A DNA stretch of 64,000 bases from Hydra vulgaris (lineage: Eukaryota > Cnidaria > Hydrozoa > Anthoathecata > Hydridae). The translations under genes were made by a program, and so were the position numbers. The notes under the pieces are model-generated. The model was not told the origin of the DNA and searched no databases. It worked only from the letters and a program-made list of their open reading frames with translations. Shown piece by piece: positions 41,173-53,013 of this stretch; within the stretch, counting starts at the first letter, position 1, and every line of letters begins with the position of its first letter. The DNA lies in contig NC_088921.1 of assembly GCF_038396675.1 (NCBI RefSeq), positions 34,684,501 through 34,748,500 on the forward strand, in the 5' to 3' direction.

Positions 41173-41209
41173 TCGATTAAAAAAAAAAGAAGAAAGAAAC
41201 GCCTGTTAA

Positions 41210-41640
41210 AGATTTAAATGTAATGTCGACGCTTCCACAAAGAGATATTGCATATTTAACATTTGAAGAAAGACAAGCTTTTTATAATAAGCCATAAGAC
41301 TGTCATATAGACTAAAATTATCATTTTCAGTTATTATAGAGGTTTGTACAGCTGTTCCTAGTGGTGGTTGTAGACTATTATCATAGAAAAGGTTTTTGTG
41401 TTCAGTAATGTCATATGGATTGTGCGTTTAAGGAGTATGTTTGTGTTGTCTGGCATTTCGTCAATATCAAAGGGTTCATTTGGTGTCGATGTAAAAATTG
41501 TTTTTTTTTTGAAAAAGTTATTATTTTCATAATTAAAGTTGAATAATTCTGTACTATGTTGTTGTTGTTCTTTAAATTTAATTAAGTTATTGTCGTCCTA
41601 AAGGTTTAAAATGTGTAATTTAATGTGTAAAATGTAATGA
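41210..41640 (-). pseudogene. Antisense coding remnant
   Basis: The minus strand reads FDIDEMPDNTNILLKRT, then after one frame change THNPYDITEHKNLFYDNSLQ and FSLYDSLMAYYKK. Codon-like periodicity and long stop-free stretches suggest an old gene. No family recognised. Confidence 0.35.
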
Positions 41641-41895
41641 ATATATTTTAGATAAAAAATGAATTATTTAAAATAAATAATTATCAAAAATTCAAAATTA
41701 TTGAACAAGTTGACATGATTCCCATTGAAGAACAAAACGAAATTAACGAATTATAAACCATATTACGTAATTATCAATTGTATAAAAAATCATTTCTTAA
41801 TATAGCGGCATTTTATAAATTGGTTTTTCTTATACATATTAAACATACTAAAAAACATATCAAACATCTTAAAAACTTCAATCTTTAACAACAAA

Positions 41896-42262
41896 AGATG
41901 CAAGAGCAGCCGAACAAATTGCTTCTCGAGAGTTTTGGTTTCAATTCAGTGTATTAGCCAACCACATTTAAGCGCTCCAAAGTTGACCACCCTAGCTCTT
42001 GTCAATGTACAATTAAATACGGGACTATCAAACAACGGATTAAAGAAACTGGTCAGAACTGTAAACCAAACATCAAGCAGCATAATGGTAGAGCCAAATT
42101 TTAATAAGAATTTCTAAAGAGCAGGTCGACTCTTGAGTGATTTCTTCACCGTCAGTGACTTAAAAATTAACAACGGAAAAGAAGATTTTGATAGAGTTTG
42201 GGTTGTGCTAACTGAGATGATTCATCAAGTCTTGTAAAGCATGTTATTCAATCATTGCGATT
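41896..42262 (+). repeat. Deleted copy of the 58180-60310 element
   Basis: It begins GATGCAAGAGCAGCCGAACA and continues TTCAATTCAGTGTATTAGCC ... CTTGTAAAGCATGTTATTCA. This matches 58660-58682 and then 58953-59262, with about 270 bases missing between. Identity after the junction is high by eye. Confidence 0.8.
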
Positions 42263-42266
42263 TTGT

Positions 42267-42382
42267 AGCAATGTGTCGCTAGCTACATATGTAGCTTTGT
42301 AGCTAGCTTTGCTGTTACCCTAGCTACATATGTAGCTAAGCTGTGTTGTTAGCTACAAATGTAGCTTTGTAGCTACAAAATA
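42267..42382. repeat. TAGCTACATATGTAGCTA palindromic repeats
   Basis: Six or more TAGCTACA/TGTAGCTA units in both orientations in 115 bases, forming several perfect palindromes. Confidence 0.8.
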
Positions 42383-42527
42383 TCTACAAATCTATGGTTG
42401 ATAGCAACATATCAAAACTTTTTAGACAGCGATTTTATTACGGTATGACGTAAAAAAAAAACTATAAAAAAAAACATAAATTATACAGAAATATTTGTTT
42501 TAAATTTATGAATTAAAAGTTTTGGAC

Positions 42528-42594
42528 ACACAAAAAAAAAGCCTCAAAAAAAAATAGCCCCGGGGCCCGAAAAGTCTTAATCCGCCACTTTCCC
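42528..42594 (-). mobile_element. Solitary hAT-like terminal repeat
   Basis: The minus strand reads GTGGCGGATTAAGACTTTTC, then GGGCCCCGGGGCTATTTTTT, a pattern familiar from hAT transposon ends. No partner end was found nearby. Confidence 0.5.
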
Positions 42595-43159
42595 ACCTAG
42601 CAATGTTGTGTGGAGGAGACTAACTCTGCAAATAATACTTGTAATAATTTATAAGTATTATTGGGTTACAAGTTTCTCTTGAGAGGAAAGGGGAGAAGGT
42701 AAAGGTTCAGGTTTCTCCTTTTTTTTCTTACAAATATTTACAAACTGACTTTTTATGAGTGATACATACAGGCATTACGTATGCTAGTTATGTTAGATAA
42801 ATTTTCGTTTTTGAACTTAATTACATACTAACTAAAGTGAATGGCACCATTCACTGGCGATTATTGTTTCCTCGCCATGGCGGGAAAACAATGATTGTTT
42901 TATGCTTGGTCTGGGCTATTTTCTGGCCATTCGAGCATTTTAATAAAGTAATGAGTTGTTTTGCAATCTTTGTAATTTGATCTTTTAAAATTTTTGCTTA
43001 TTTCAATCAATCAATCAATATATTCTGATTTACATGATTTTACAATTCAAGGATGTTTACAAATAGTATAATTACTAATGATGCGTAAACACCTAATAAT
43101 AATGAATAATAAAATAATAACAACTCCAAAAATCATAAAGTTAACAATAAAAATAACAT

Positions 43160-43335
43160 TTATAATAACTATAATAATAAAAATGGTATTAATAACAATA
43201 AAAATAATGGTATTAATAAAAATAATGATATTAATAAAAATAATGGTATTAATAGAAATAATGGTATTATTAAAAAATAATGATATTAATAAAAATAAAG
43301 GTAACAATAATAATAACAATGATAATAATAACAAT
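43160..43335. repeat. AAT/GGTATTAATAA microsatellite
   Basis: Imperfect repeats of AATAATGGTATTAATAAAAA, ending next to the P-like element. Long frames here on both strands are repeat artefacts. Confidence 0.8.
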
Positions 43336-43733
43336 GGTATATTTAAATATATCTATACTTATCTACATACGCACATACATACATATACATTAGGGTGTCT
43401 TTTTTTTTTGAAAATCAAAATGTGGAAAAGTTCAATCGTTATCATTATGCATTAGTAGCTTATAGTAAAGATTTCAGGCTTTCAAATCAACTCTAAGGTA
43501 AAGAAGGTGGTTTTAGACAATTTCTATATAATAGATTTTTCCTGAATATTATATTTTAAAGTTCCGAATATATATAGTTTTGAATTTAAAACACTCGCAA
43601 AACACAGATTTTGATTTAAAATATTTCTAATAGAATAAGGAAGATACAGATTTTGTGTGACAATTTTATTTCAGATAATAATTCTAAATTGAGTTGAAAA
43701 GCAACAAAAACATGATGACAGTTGTGATACTTG

Positions 43734-44260
43734 TTAGATGTTCTGCAGGTATTTTTTTGTGACTTTCTTGCATACTTGCTGTCTGTTTGTATGGACATCC
43801 TAGAAAATAGTAAATAATCCAAGCAATAAAATTCCAAACATTTGAAATTAATAGTTTAGTTTATAAAATAAAATAATATGGAAATACTTTAAAAAGTTGT
43901 GCAGACATTAATTTATAGCATGCGCGTATGTTGGGTGGGGTAAGGGGTTGTTAGATGTAAATTGTTAGATGCAATTGACTTCCTTTTTTTGTTATTAAAA
44001 AAGAGCATGATTTGTGTTTGCAATTCTAAATTACCTAGTTTTTCAAAAACGACTCCCTCCCCCTAACAATTTACACGCTACAGGCCTGTATAATAATGTT
44101 TAGTAATTACCTGAAGAGTATCTTGAAGTCTATCCTCATTATATGTCCGTCCAATAAAGTCTTGGATCAACTTTATGTGACGTTCTGCCTGATCATTTAC
44201 CACTACAAGCTGACTTGCATATGCAGAGAACATACGACTTAGGCTCTCTCTCACTTTTGA
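43734..44260 (-). pseudogene. Two-exon 3' end of an unassigned gene
   Basis: Exon from about 44260 to 44111 reads SRMFSAYASQLVVVNDQAER, then HIKLIQDFIGRTYNEDRLQ, and ends CAG before a GTAATT donor. After an acceptor TTTCTAG, 43799-43734 reads DVHTNRQQVCKKVTKKYLQN and I, then stops. Frame and splice signals agree. VVNDxAERxxKLIQ resembles the C-termini of repeated uncharacterised cnidarian proteins, from memory and not verified. It lies inside the P-like element, antisense to the transposase relic. Confidence 0.5.
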
Positions 44261-44394
44261 AAGTTTTATAACTTTTTTTAAAAAAAAGAAGCATCAGAAG
44301 TTTTATAACTTTTTTGAAAAAAAAGAAGCATGGTGTACTTAAGACAATATTTTTCTTTTATTTGATTATGTTCATTTATTAAAAAGTATACGTT

Positions 44395-45295
44395 ATAACT
44401 GGATCACAGAAAAAACTCAAGAACTTGAATTTTATATTGATGGAGAAAAAAAAATAGCACGGTGGGTTGATATTATTAATTTGTACAAGCTTGAAACAAA
44501 AAACATTGTTAAAATGTCTAAATTAACGGAAGTTTCTGTTTATCCAAAGCCAATTGAAAGACAAAAAGTTATCACTTGTCTGCAAGTTTTTTGCAATGAA
44601 ACATTGTCAGCATTAAAAAGTCATCCAGACCTGCATGAATATGAATCGACGATTATTTTTATCTCTAAAGTTATTGAATTTCGGAAAATTTGTAATGTTC
44701 ACAGTCCATATGCAGACATTTGTTTAAAAGATTCTAATTGAGCTGCTATTGCTTCTGCTGATGATGACAATTTAAGCAAACTTTCGCAACAGATGATTTT
44801 CCAATACAAATAAAAAACACAGAAAAAGGGAAAAGAGTAAATTACTAACAAGAGACACTGCTAATTGTTTAGCTTAGACCTGTTATGGTTTGGTTCAGTT
44901 GTCAAAATACTTTTTAGATACAACTCATCAGTGTGTATTATTAGGCAACTTTACAACAGATCCATTAAAAAAAGCTCTTTGGAAAATTAAGACAAGGCTT
45001 AGGAGGAACTTGATTTATTTCCGTAAATTTTTGTAAAGGACATAAGTCGAGAAGGTTTAACAATTCCTGGTGACAAAGTTTGTCAATGGGCAACTTACTG
45101 TTATATTTTTTTTTTATGAAGTATATAATGACACATGTCGGTCATCACTGTGTAACCTCATTATGATGCTATCAAAATTTTATTCATTAGATATGCAAAG
45201 ACTTCATAGATTAACAATGACAAATATTTTATTTAATAATTATTGTCGACACAAAGAGCCAAAGCAGAAGTTGATAAAACTCAGCACAAAGTAAA
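44395..45295 (+). pseudogene. P-element-type transposase relic
   Basis: Frames broken by stops read, in order: DIINLYKLETKNIVKMSKLT, VYPKPIERQKVITCLQVF, RKICNVHSPYADICLKD, AAIASADDDNLSKLS, then a block equivalent to LGNFTTDPLKKALWK, and SLCNLIMMLSKFYSLDMQ at 45140-45200. PKPIERQKV and the following segments recall the central part of P/THAP9-like transposases. The THAP DNA-binding N-terminus and much of the catalytic core are missing, so this copy cannot move itself. Confidence 0.6.
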
Positions 45296-46242
45296 ATGTT
45301 TGCAATGTTTTAAACAAAAACTGTAAAATAGTGTTTAGTAAAATATCTAAAAAGCTTGTATTTACTTTTTATTCTCTAAAGATTTTATCTCTTTTTTCTC
45401 AAAAATTTATTTTTAATACTTAAAATACCTATTAATCAATTTTGTGGCAAATGCTTATATCAAATTATAGCAAAATATAAATCTATATATACTAACTAAA
45501 TTGTTTAAACATAATTAGTTTTAGATACATTTAAGTTAATTTAAAATTGTTATTAATGTTATTTGTTAGTTATATTACAATCTTAAACAAAATCAAAAAA
45601 ACAAAATAAAATAAACAAAATTAAAAAAAATAATAATAAATTTATCTTTTCACTTTTTATAAGTTACTTTTAGTAGATATATCATACAAATATTATATTC
45701 ATGCAAAAATTACCTAACTGAAAACGTAAATTACTGCGAAGTAATATTTTTAATATTGCCTCCAGTTTTTTACGCAAGCCGCGCGTTGGCAAGGCCTGTT
45801 TTATAGTAAGCCATGAAACTATTATGTAAAACTTTCATACGTCCGCGCGCAATTTTAATTTAAGGAGAATTAGCAAACAAATCTCTCTTTTTTTTTTAAC
45901 GTCTTATTAAAACTAATAATTATATTATTTTTTCATAATTTTTGTTATGTTTTATAAATAAAAATATGTAAATAATTTAAGAATAATTATATATATAATT
46001 TTAATAAAACATTGACATAAATAAAAAAAATGTGTATGCTAAATTCTCCTAACATAAAAAAAGTTATTACAAAATAATAAATTCGCAATATTATATTGAC
46101 TAAAACCACCTTCTTCACCTTAGAGTTGATTGGAAAGGCTGAAATCTTTACTATAAGCTACTCATACATAATGATAACGATTGAACTTTTCCACATTTTG
46201 ATTTTCGAAAAAAAAAATTTTTTGAGACACCCTAATATACAT

Positions 46243-46350
46243 ACACATTCACACACATATTAACACACAACACACATACATACACATATATACACATTTG
46301 TAAACATACATATACCCACACACGCATACATATACCCACACATGCATACG
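46243..46350. repeat. ACACAT/ACATAC repeat
   Basis: CA-rich microsatellite directly right of the P-like element. A CATACATA microsatellite also stands on its left, so the element probably landed inside one repeat. From 46360 to 47250 I see only a possible LINE scrap. Confidence 0.8.
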
Positions 46351-47253
46351 CACATACACATTCAATCATTGTACAAGGACGACAAAAAAGCTGTACATAA
46401 ATGTAAAAATTCTTAAAAAGAAAAAGATAAAATAAATAAAAAATACAAGAGAGAGTATTTTTAATAAGACGATTAACTGTGATATATTGCTTTTGTTGAT
46501 GTTATTATTCTAGTAGCAATCCAAATAGTGTTTTTTTTTTTTAAATTTATTGAGAAAATTATATCGAGAAATTGAGTTTTCAGTTTTAAAAGAACGAGGA
46601 AGATTGTTCCAAGTATTGGTGCACTGATGTTTAATTGATTCGCAGCCAAATTTTATTGTCCTAGAATGATCTACAAAGATATTGTTGCATGAAGAGGATC
46701 TTAGGAAGTGAGAATGTTTGTTACATATTTGAAGGAAAAATTTCTTGAAGGAAATTGGAAGTTTATCATGAAGATAATCCCATACAAATAAACAATTTAA
46801 ATAAGTAATATTGTCGTTCAGCCTAAGAATTTTAGATAATTTATACAGCAGAGAAACATTGTCAAATAGGAAATTTGGAAAGTGAATAATTTTAAGGGCT
46901 TTGTTTTGAAGTGAAGCTAGTTGGTTTAAGGAACCTAAAAATCATTATTTTTAGAACCTAAAAATCATTGATTCTTAAACAAAAGTTTATCAACACAATT
47001 AAAGATAAGGACGTAACGTTTAATTAAAAAAATAAAAGAAATAAAAAGCATTTGTGGTTTTAGAGAAATCTCAATTTGAAGTTGACCGGATTTTTCCGTG
47101 TCTACCCTATACACAAAATATTTCTATAAAAATAGAAATCTGCATCATGGCCTAGGATCAGCCATAATGCAGAAGAATGGGAATTATTTTTATGATTTAT
47201 GGTCTCAAACGAAAACTAATATTATTCTAACTAACTAATATTATACCCACACA

Positions 47254-47782
<529 letters not shown>

Positions 47783-48599
47783 TATATACGTTGTGCGAAA
47801 AAATAATAAGCCAATCCTCAAAATTTTAAAAACCACAAATGTGCACAGAAGCTTATAGTATAATTATAATTATTTATGATAACGATTGGAAATAATGACG
47901 ATTTAAAAAACTCAATTATAACTTACCTAAATTTTTATTTAAAAAAACATATTTTTTAAATGTGACAAATTTATGACACTTTTACAAAAAACATTTACTT
48001 ACATACTGCAGTTGTGGGCAGTTATGAATATTTATTTGATGTAAACATTACAGACACTTATTTAACTGTAAACTGTTGTGAACTGCCAAAAATTAATTTA
48101 GGTATTTTTTATTAAGTATAAAATAATAAATCCTTTTAACAAACCCCCTGCCCGCACCCACCAATCTCCACCCACCCTTTATTAGAATAGGACTAAAATT
48201 CCCGCCTACCTTAACCCCCCCCCTCTTTTGTATAAAGGACTCGAAAGTTTAAAACAGTGAAATTATTCGTAATGCTTTTCACCGGGTCGTTTATGTACTG
48301 ATTTTTATTGTTGTTTTACAAAACAATCATGATAGTTATAAAAATAGTTTAGTTGGTTACTTTTGTTTTGTTGCAACAAAACAAAATAACTAACTATTTT
48401 TATAATTTATTTTGTCCTTTTTTTTTCACCTTTTTTGCTGATAATGAAGAAGATGAGGACAGAATGACAGTGATTAAGGATAGAACTAGAAGTTTGTACT
48501 TCTCAAGAAACCAAGGAAATTTTTGCACCATAGTAAAAGGATAAAGCGTGGATAAAATTTTCACCATAATATTATCTCTATTGTTGGATTGGTGTAAGA

Positions 48600-49285
48600 T
48601 ATCAAGTTTTTAGGCGTAATTCTTAATGAACATATTAGCTGGAGTAATCATATCAAAGTAATAGAAAATAAAATATCTAAATTATTGGTATTATGTATAA
48701 AACGAAACATCTCCTGAACGCAAATTGTTGAAAAAATATTTATTTTGCATTTATTCATAGCTACATCAGCTACTGCAACGTTATCTGGGCAAGTACTTAT
48801 CCTTCAAAGTTAAATACAATCTACAAAATACAAAAACGAGCAAGTCGCTTGATATTAAATGCAAATAAACTTACGCCATTTGTAGATGGAATATAAAACA
48901 GAATTTATTTGGTTTTGTATGTATATATGAAAGGACTTATATTTGCATGTATGTTTGTGTGTGTGCGTGTATAATAAAAATAAAAGTAGAATAAAATAGA
49001 GAATTAAAAATAATAATAGTTTAAAAAAATAATTAAAACATTTTTTTTTTCTTCTTCTTTTTTTTCTGCAAATAGTAAATTGATTGTTAAATCAGATATC
49101 TCTTTAGTTTCTACTTTCCTTTTTCATTTTTATCGGCTGAATTTTTTAGTTATATTAACGGGGCTGGATGATAAGACCATGTCTTCTGCCGGCTCCGGTC
49201 GAAACTTTAATGTTATATTTTTATGTTGTAAAAACATTGTAAAAGCTTATTTTTTTTTAATGACGAAAATAAATAACAAATTAAT
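48600..49285 (+). pseudogene. LINE type a, 3' fragment
   Basis: Pieces of the reverse transcriptase C-terminus (IKFLGVILNEHISWSNHIK, FIHSYISYCNVIWAS, IYKIQKRASRLILNANK) are followed by a 3' UTR with GGGGCTGGATGATAAGACCA and GTCTTCTGCCGGCTCC, which parallels 27738-27775. Strongly 5'-truncated. Confidence 0.8.
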
Positions 49286-50459
49286 ATAAAAAAAAAATAT
49301 CACACAAAGTTATCTAATAGAAATGTCACATAATACTCCAAGCTATCATAAAAGCAATTAGAAAAATCCTGACAAGTTTGAAGCGTCAAAAACTACTATC
49401 GTAAAAAACGAGAAGTACTCATAGAAAAGTTTATATAACAGATAAGAAAGCTGTTGTGGTTCATTAAAGTGAAAATTTTTTACACAACTTTTTTAAGACA
49501 AAGCAAAGGGAAAAAATGGCTTTTTTAATTTCTTATCATAAAAATAAACAGCTTTAAGGAGTTCATGTAGCAGACAGCTTTACCTAGCTTGCCGCCACCA
49601 TATTCTTGAAATTATGTTCAAAAGTTTTTTTGAGTTAAAGTTTAGATCAGTAATTAAGCCTCAATCTGGTATATTCAAGAGATTCAAAAAAGCATTGACA
49701 AAGCTCAACAAGAAATAGCATGATACAGGTATCACCAACAAAACCTTCTGAAGTAATTGCCAAAACAAATGCAAATTTCAAAATTAAACTTGTAATCACA
49801 AGAAACGGTTGAAAGGAGTTCCTACAATTCGTATTAATGTTTGGTCACTGAATAAATAAATAATACCACAAATCGGGCAGTGCGCAAAAGCGGACACTTT
49901 TTGAAAAAACTAAATATCTTTACTAAAAATAAAGATATTTGCAAAATTTAAAAAAGTTTTTAATTTTTAGTGTGTGGAAAATTAAGAAATAAAAAAAAAT
50001 TATTCAGATGATTGCTTTAATAAGATATTTAAGTTCAAAAAAAATCTAACCCTTAAAATTCAAACTTTTTTTTTGAAATTAGGTTTTTAGTATGAAAAAT
50101 TTAAAAAAGCAATTTAAAACCAAAGGAAGCTATTTTGATGGAAACCTTACTCCGTTAAAGTATTATGACGGAAATAAGATTTTCTTCAGTTTTTACTTTA
50201 AACCGGACACAATAAATCCACGCTATAATCAATTAAAATTTCATAGGTTAATCTGTTTTTTGTTTTTTTTTCACTCTAATTGAATTTTTTTATTATGTTA
50301 AAATTAATTTATTATATTATTTTTTCACACTGACTGAATTTTTTTCATTTGGGTTTTTTAAGTTTTCACACTTTCGTGTTTATTAATTTTGAACTTTTGC
50401 ACTTATACTGTTGAAGTTAAAGTGCAAAAGTACACAAAGTAACCAAAAAGTACATCGTT

Positions 50460-51490
50460 TCTTCAATTTCACTGAGGAGACAACAAAAAGCGCATTGGAT
50501 AAGATTGAAAATGGCGAGCTGAGCTTAAGAGCCGCAGTTCAATTCTACCGCATACCATAATCAACGTTATCCGACCAAAATCAAATAAGACTTTAGTAGT
50601 TGGTAGTGGTAATACAACAAAACTTAGCCCTTTTATTGAGTTAACCTTGGTTCATCTTCTTCAGATGCTTGGCGATTGGGGTTTTGGTAGACGATTAGAT
50701 CAAATTCAAAGATTAGTGAGAGACTATTTAATTGAAAATGATGAAACGTGTTTGTTCAAAAATGGAACGCCTGGTTGCAAATGGTACAAAGGATTTATGA
50801 GTCGATGGCACTCAGAACTAAGCGAAAGAACAGCTAACATCTTTGAGAACAGGGTCATGCACACCAGAAATTATTGCCCGTTATTTTGATTTTTTGAAAA
50901 ATCATTTTGATTCAGCAAAAAGAAATTTTAGTAAAGCCATGCATTTGTGGAATTGTGATAAAACTGGTTTCAATGGTGACGAAAGCGATGCAAAAGTAAT
51001 TACCATAGGAGGTGCAAAGCGCCCATTAAGCGCCCACTAGTATTAACTGGAAATAACGAAAAAATAAACTACACTGTTCTTAATTGTGCAAATGCTGACG
51101 GATTCTTTCTACCGTCTTTTGTTGTTTACAAATCAAAGAATCGACTCTATGATGATTGGATTAAAAGAGGCCCACCAAACACACTTAATACAACATCACC
51201 ATCTGGTTGGGTGGAAAGTAATCAATTGTTGCAGTGGCTTGATGAAATGTTTATTCCTCACATTCAAAAAATTGGTGGTCAACATATTTTACTTTTGGAT
51301 GGCCACAGCACACACGTGTCACTAAGTGTAGCCTTAAAGTGTAAAGAAAACATATAACACCATTCCCAAAAATATAACATTCATTCAATAACATTTCCAC
51401 CCATTCATCTCACATTCTGTAGCCTCTTGATATTGGTGTATTTTGCCATATTTAAGATGTTTGGCGAGATATTTTAAGAAAATTTTATGC
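50460..51490 (+). pseudogene. Pogo/CENP-B-type transposase, broken
   Basis: The N-terminal helix-turn-helix reads SALDKIENGELSLRAAVQFY (about 50484), then a CENP-B-type DNA-binding part with MLGDWGFGRRLDQIQRLVRD and GCKWYKGFMSRW. The DDE catalytic part has LWNCDKTGFN, VVYKSKNRLYDDW, HILLLDGHSTHVSLSV and a decayed PPHLT...ILVYF segment at about 51395-51445. Several frameshifts and stops separate the parts (near 50560, 50870 and 51040). Confidence 0.8.
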
Positions 51491-51689
51491 TTAAAATGGT
51501 TTTAGCAATTTGTCCAAAAACCTTTCCCAAGTCTCCTTGCACAGTTTTATAGAAGCAACAAAGTTTACACTCGTACTTAAATTATTGCTAGTTTTGAAAA
51601 CACTGGGCTCTTTCCATTAAATTAAGACGACATTGATAAATCAAAATTACAAATTCGTCAAACTTTTAATAACACCTTAATAACATCAT

Positions 51690-52090
51690 CAGCAGTTTGA
51701 AAATTACCACGCAGCCCAAGTTCTTTGCCTCAAACTACTCAACAAACACAAACCTTAATTCCGCTTGCAACTCTAACTTCAATTTCAACTTTAAATTTAA
51801 CTTCTCAAGAAGAATTGGTCTAGATAGAGCTTTCTTGAAGCAATTTCAATTCCAAAACGCTTACAAGCATCCTGCAAAAAAAGTTAGAAATGTTAGAGCA
51901 GTGGCTGGTTAAGCTTTAATAGAAGAAGGTTAAAAAAACTAAGAGAAGAAGAAGACGCAAAGCTATTAAAACAAACATATGTCGAAATTGCAGCAGCAGA
52001 AGTAGAAACTCCTCCCAAGAAAGCCAAAAAAAAAAAGTGCCCAAAGTTTTTCGAAAATGAAAAAAGCCAGAGATACAAGTTTCAAGCTCA
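51690..52090 (+). pseudogene. C-terminal tail of the pogo-like protein
   Basis: Asn/Phe-rich then Lys-rich frames (51697-51912, then EEEDAKLLKQTYVEIAAAE in the next frame) lie between the catalytic core and the right terminal repeat and probably were its tail. Confidence 0.35.
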
Positions 52091-52621
52091 AGCTTGCTTT
52101 TGCTTTTTTTATTTATTTTTTTCTAGTTTTTTCTGCTTGTATTATTAATATGTGTATATTTTAACAATAAAAATAAAAATATTGAGATTATCAATTTATC
52201 TATGTTTTTTCATACAATTTGGAACTGTCCGCTTTTAAGGACAATTTTCCGAAAAGCGGACACTTTTTAAAAAAATAAAACCTTATTTTTCATAGACTCG
52301 AAATTAATTTTTTTTTTTTTTTTTTTACTCTGCAAAATTTCTTTAATGAAAAACTATATTCCAAAAAAAAATTTCTACAAATTCTCAATATTAAAAAAGT
52401 TATTTAGCTTTTTGTAAAGAGTGTCAGGTTCTTTTACTCTATATAAACAATCGGGAACATAGTATACTGTTTTCAAAAATGAACTTTTAGCGTAGAAAAA
52501 AAAACTTTTTTGTCTAAATGTTTCATTAATGCTCTAAAATATTAAACTTAAAAAGATTATGAAATTTTAATTTCAAAATAATTAAGTATTCTTATGCACA
52601 ATTTATTGTTTAAATGTATGT

Positions 52622-52706
52622 TTGCTATTGTAGTCAATGAAGCAGCTCATTAGTTTATTTGGAATCCAAATAAACTAATGAGCTGCTTCATTGACTACAA
52701 TAGCAA
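52622..52706. repeat. Hairpin, 41-bp perfect arms
   Basis: Arms 52622-52662 and 52666-52706 are exact complements around a 3-base loop (AAT). Confidence 0.9.
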
Positions 52707-52710
52707 GTAT

Positions 52711-52759
52711 AGGTGGTCCTCTAGGCAATCCAAATTTAGGATTGCCTAGATGACCACCT
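52711..52759. repeat. Hairpin, 21-bp arms, adjacent
   Basis: AGGTGGTC...CTAGGCAATCC and its complement differ at one base. It lies four bases from the previous hairpin. Confidence 0.9.
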
Positions 52760-52983
52760 AAGTTTTTGTAGTTTTGCTAATGGGTGCAGAGGTTGTGATG
52801 TATTGACTCAGTTGCTTGCTCGGAATGTATCCTAAGTAAGCATTTATGACGGACATGAAACTAAATTCTGTGAAAAAAAATAATAAAAGTGAAGCTCCAT
52901 AGCCCATGGTTCCATGGTCGAAATAAAATGTATAATCAGAGTATCATATAGCAACTTATTAATGGGTACATAACATTTTAGAA

Positions 52984-53013
52984 GTCTCATCCTTGTGAAC
53001 ACAAGGATGAGAC
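52984..53013. repeat. Hairpin, 14-bp perfect arms
   Basis: GTCTCATCCTTGTG, AA, CACAAGGATGAGAC. Another, looser one with AAAAGCATT arms is at 53528-53567. Between 53020 and 54800 I see no gene. Confidence 0.85.

Larger units (their letters stand above)
43391..46234 (+). mobile_element. P-like DNA transposon with long inverted repeats
   Basis: The ends TAGGGTGTCT (43391) and AGACACCCTA (to 46234) open inverted repeats of about 128 bp with a few differences. They are flanked by perfect 8-bp duplications ATATACAT (43383-43390 and 46235-46242). An 8-bp duplication is typical of P elements. The interior has a plus-strand P-type transposase relic and a separate minus-strand coding remnant. Confidence 0.85.
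49877..52245 (+). mobile_element. Pogo-like DNA transposon
   Basis: Left CAGTGCGCAAAAGCGGACAC and right TGTCCGCTTTTAAGGACA (about 52226-52244) form inverted ends sharing AAAAGCGGACA. The interior carries a pogo-type transposase. A second copy of the left-end motif, AAAAGCGGACACTTTTT, lies just beyond at 52252, perhaps a second, short element. Confidence 0.65.

Noticed and set aside
43047..43455. Open frames of 95-125 codons on both strands
   Set aside because: Products of an AAT/GGTATT microsatellite with low-complexity translation (repeated Ile, Asn, Lys).
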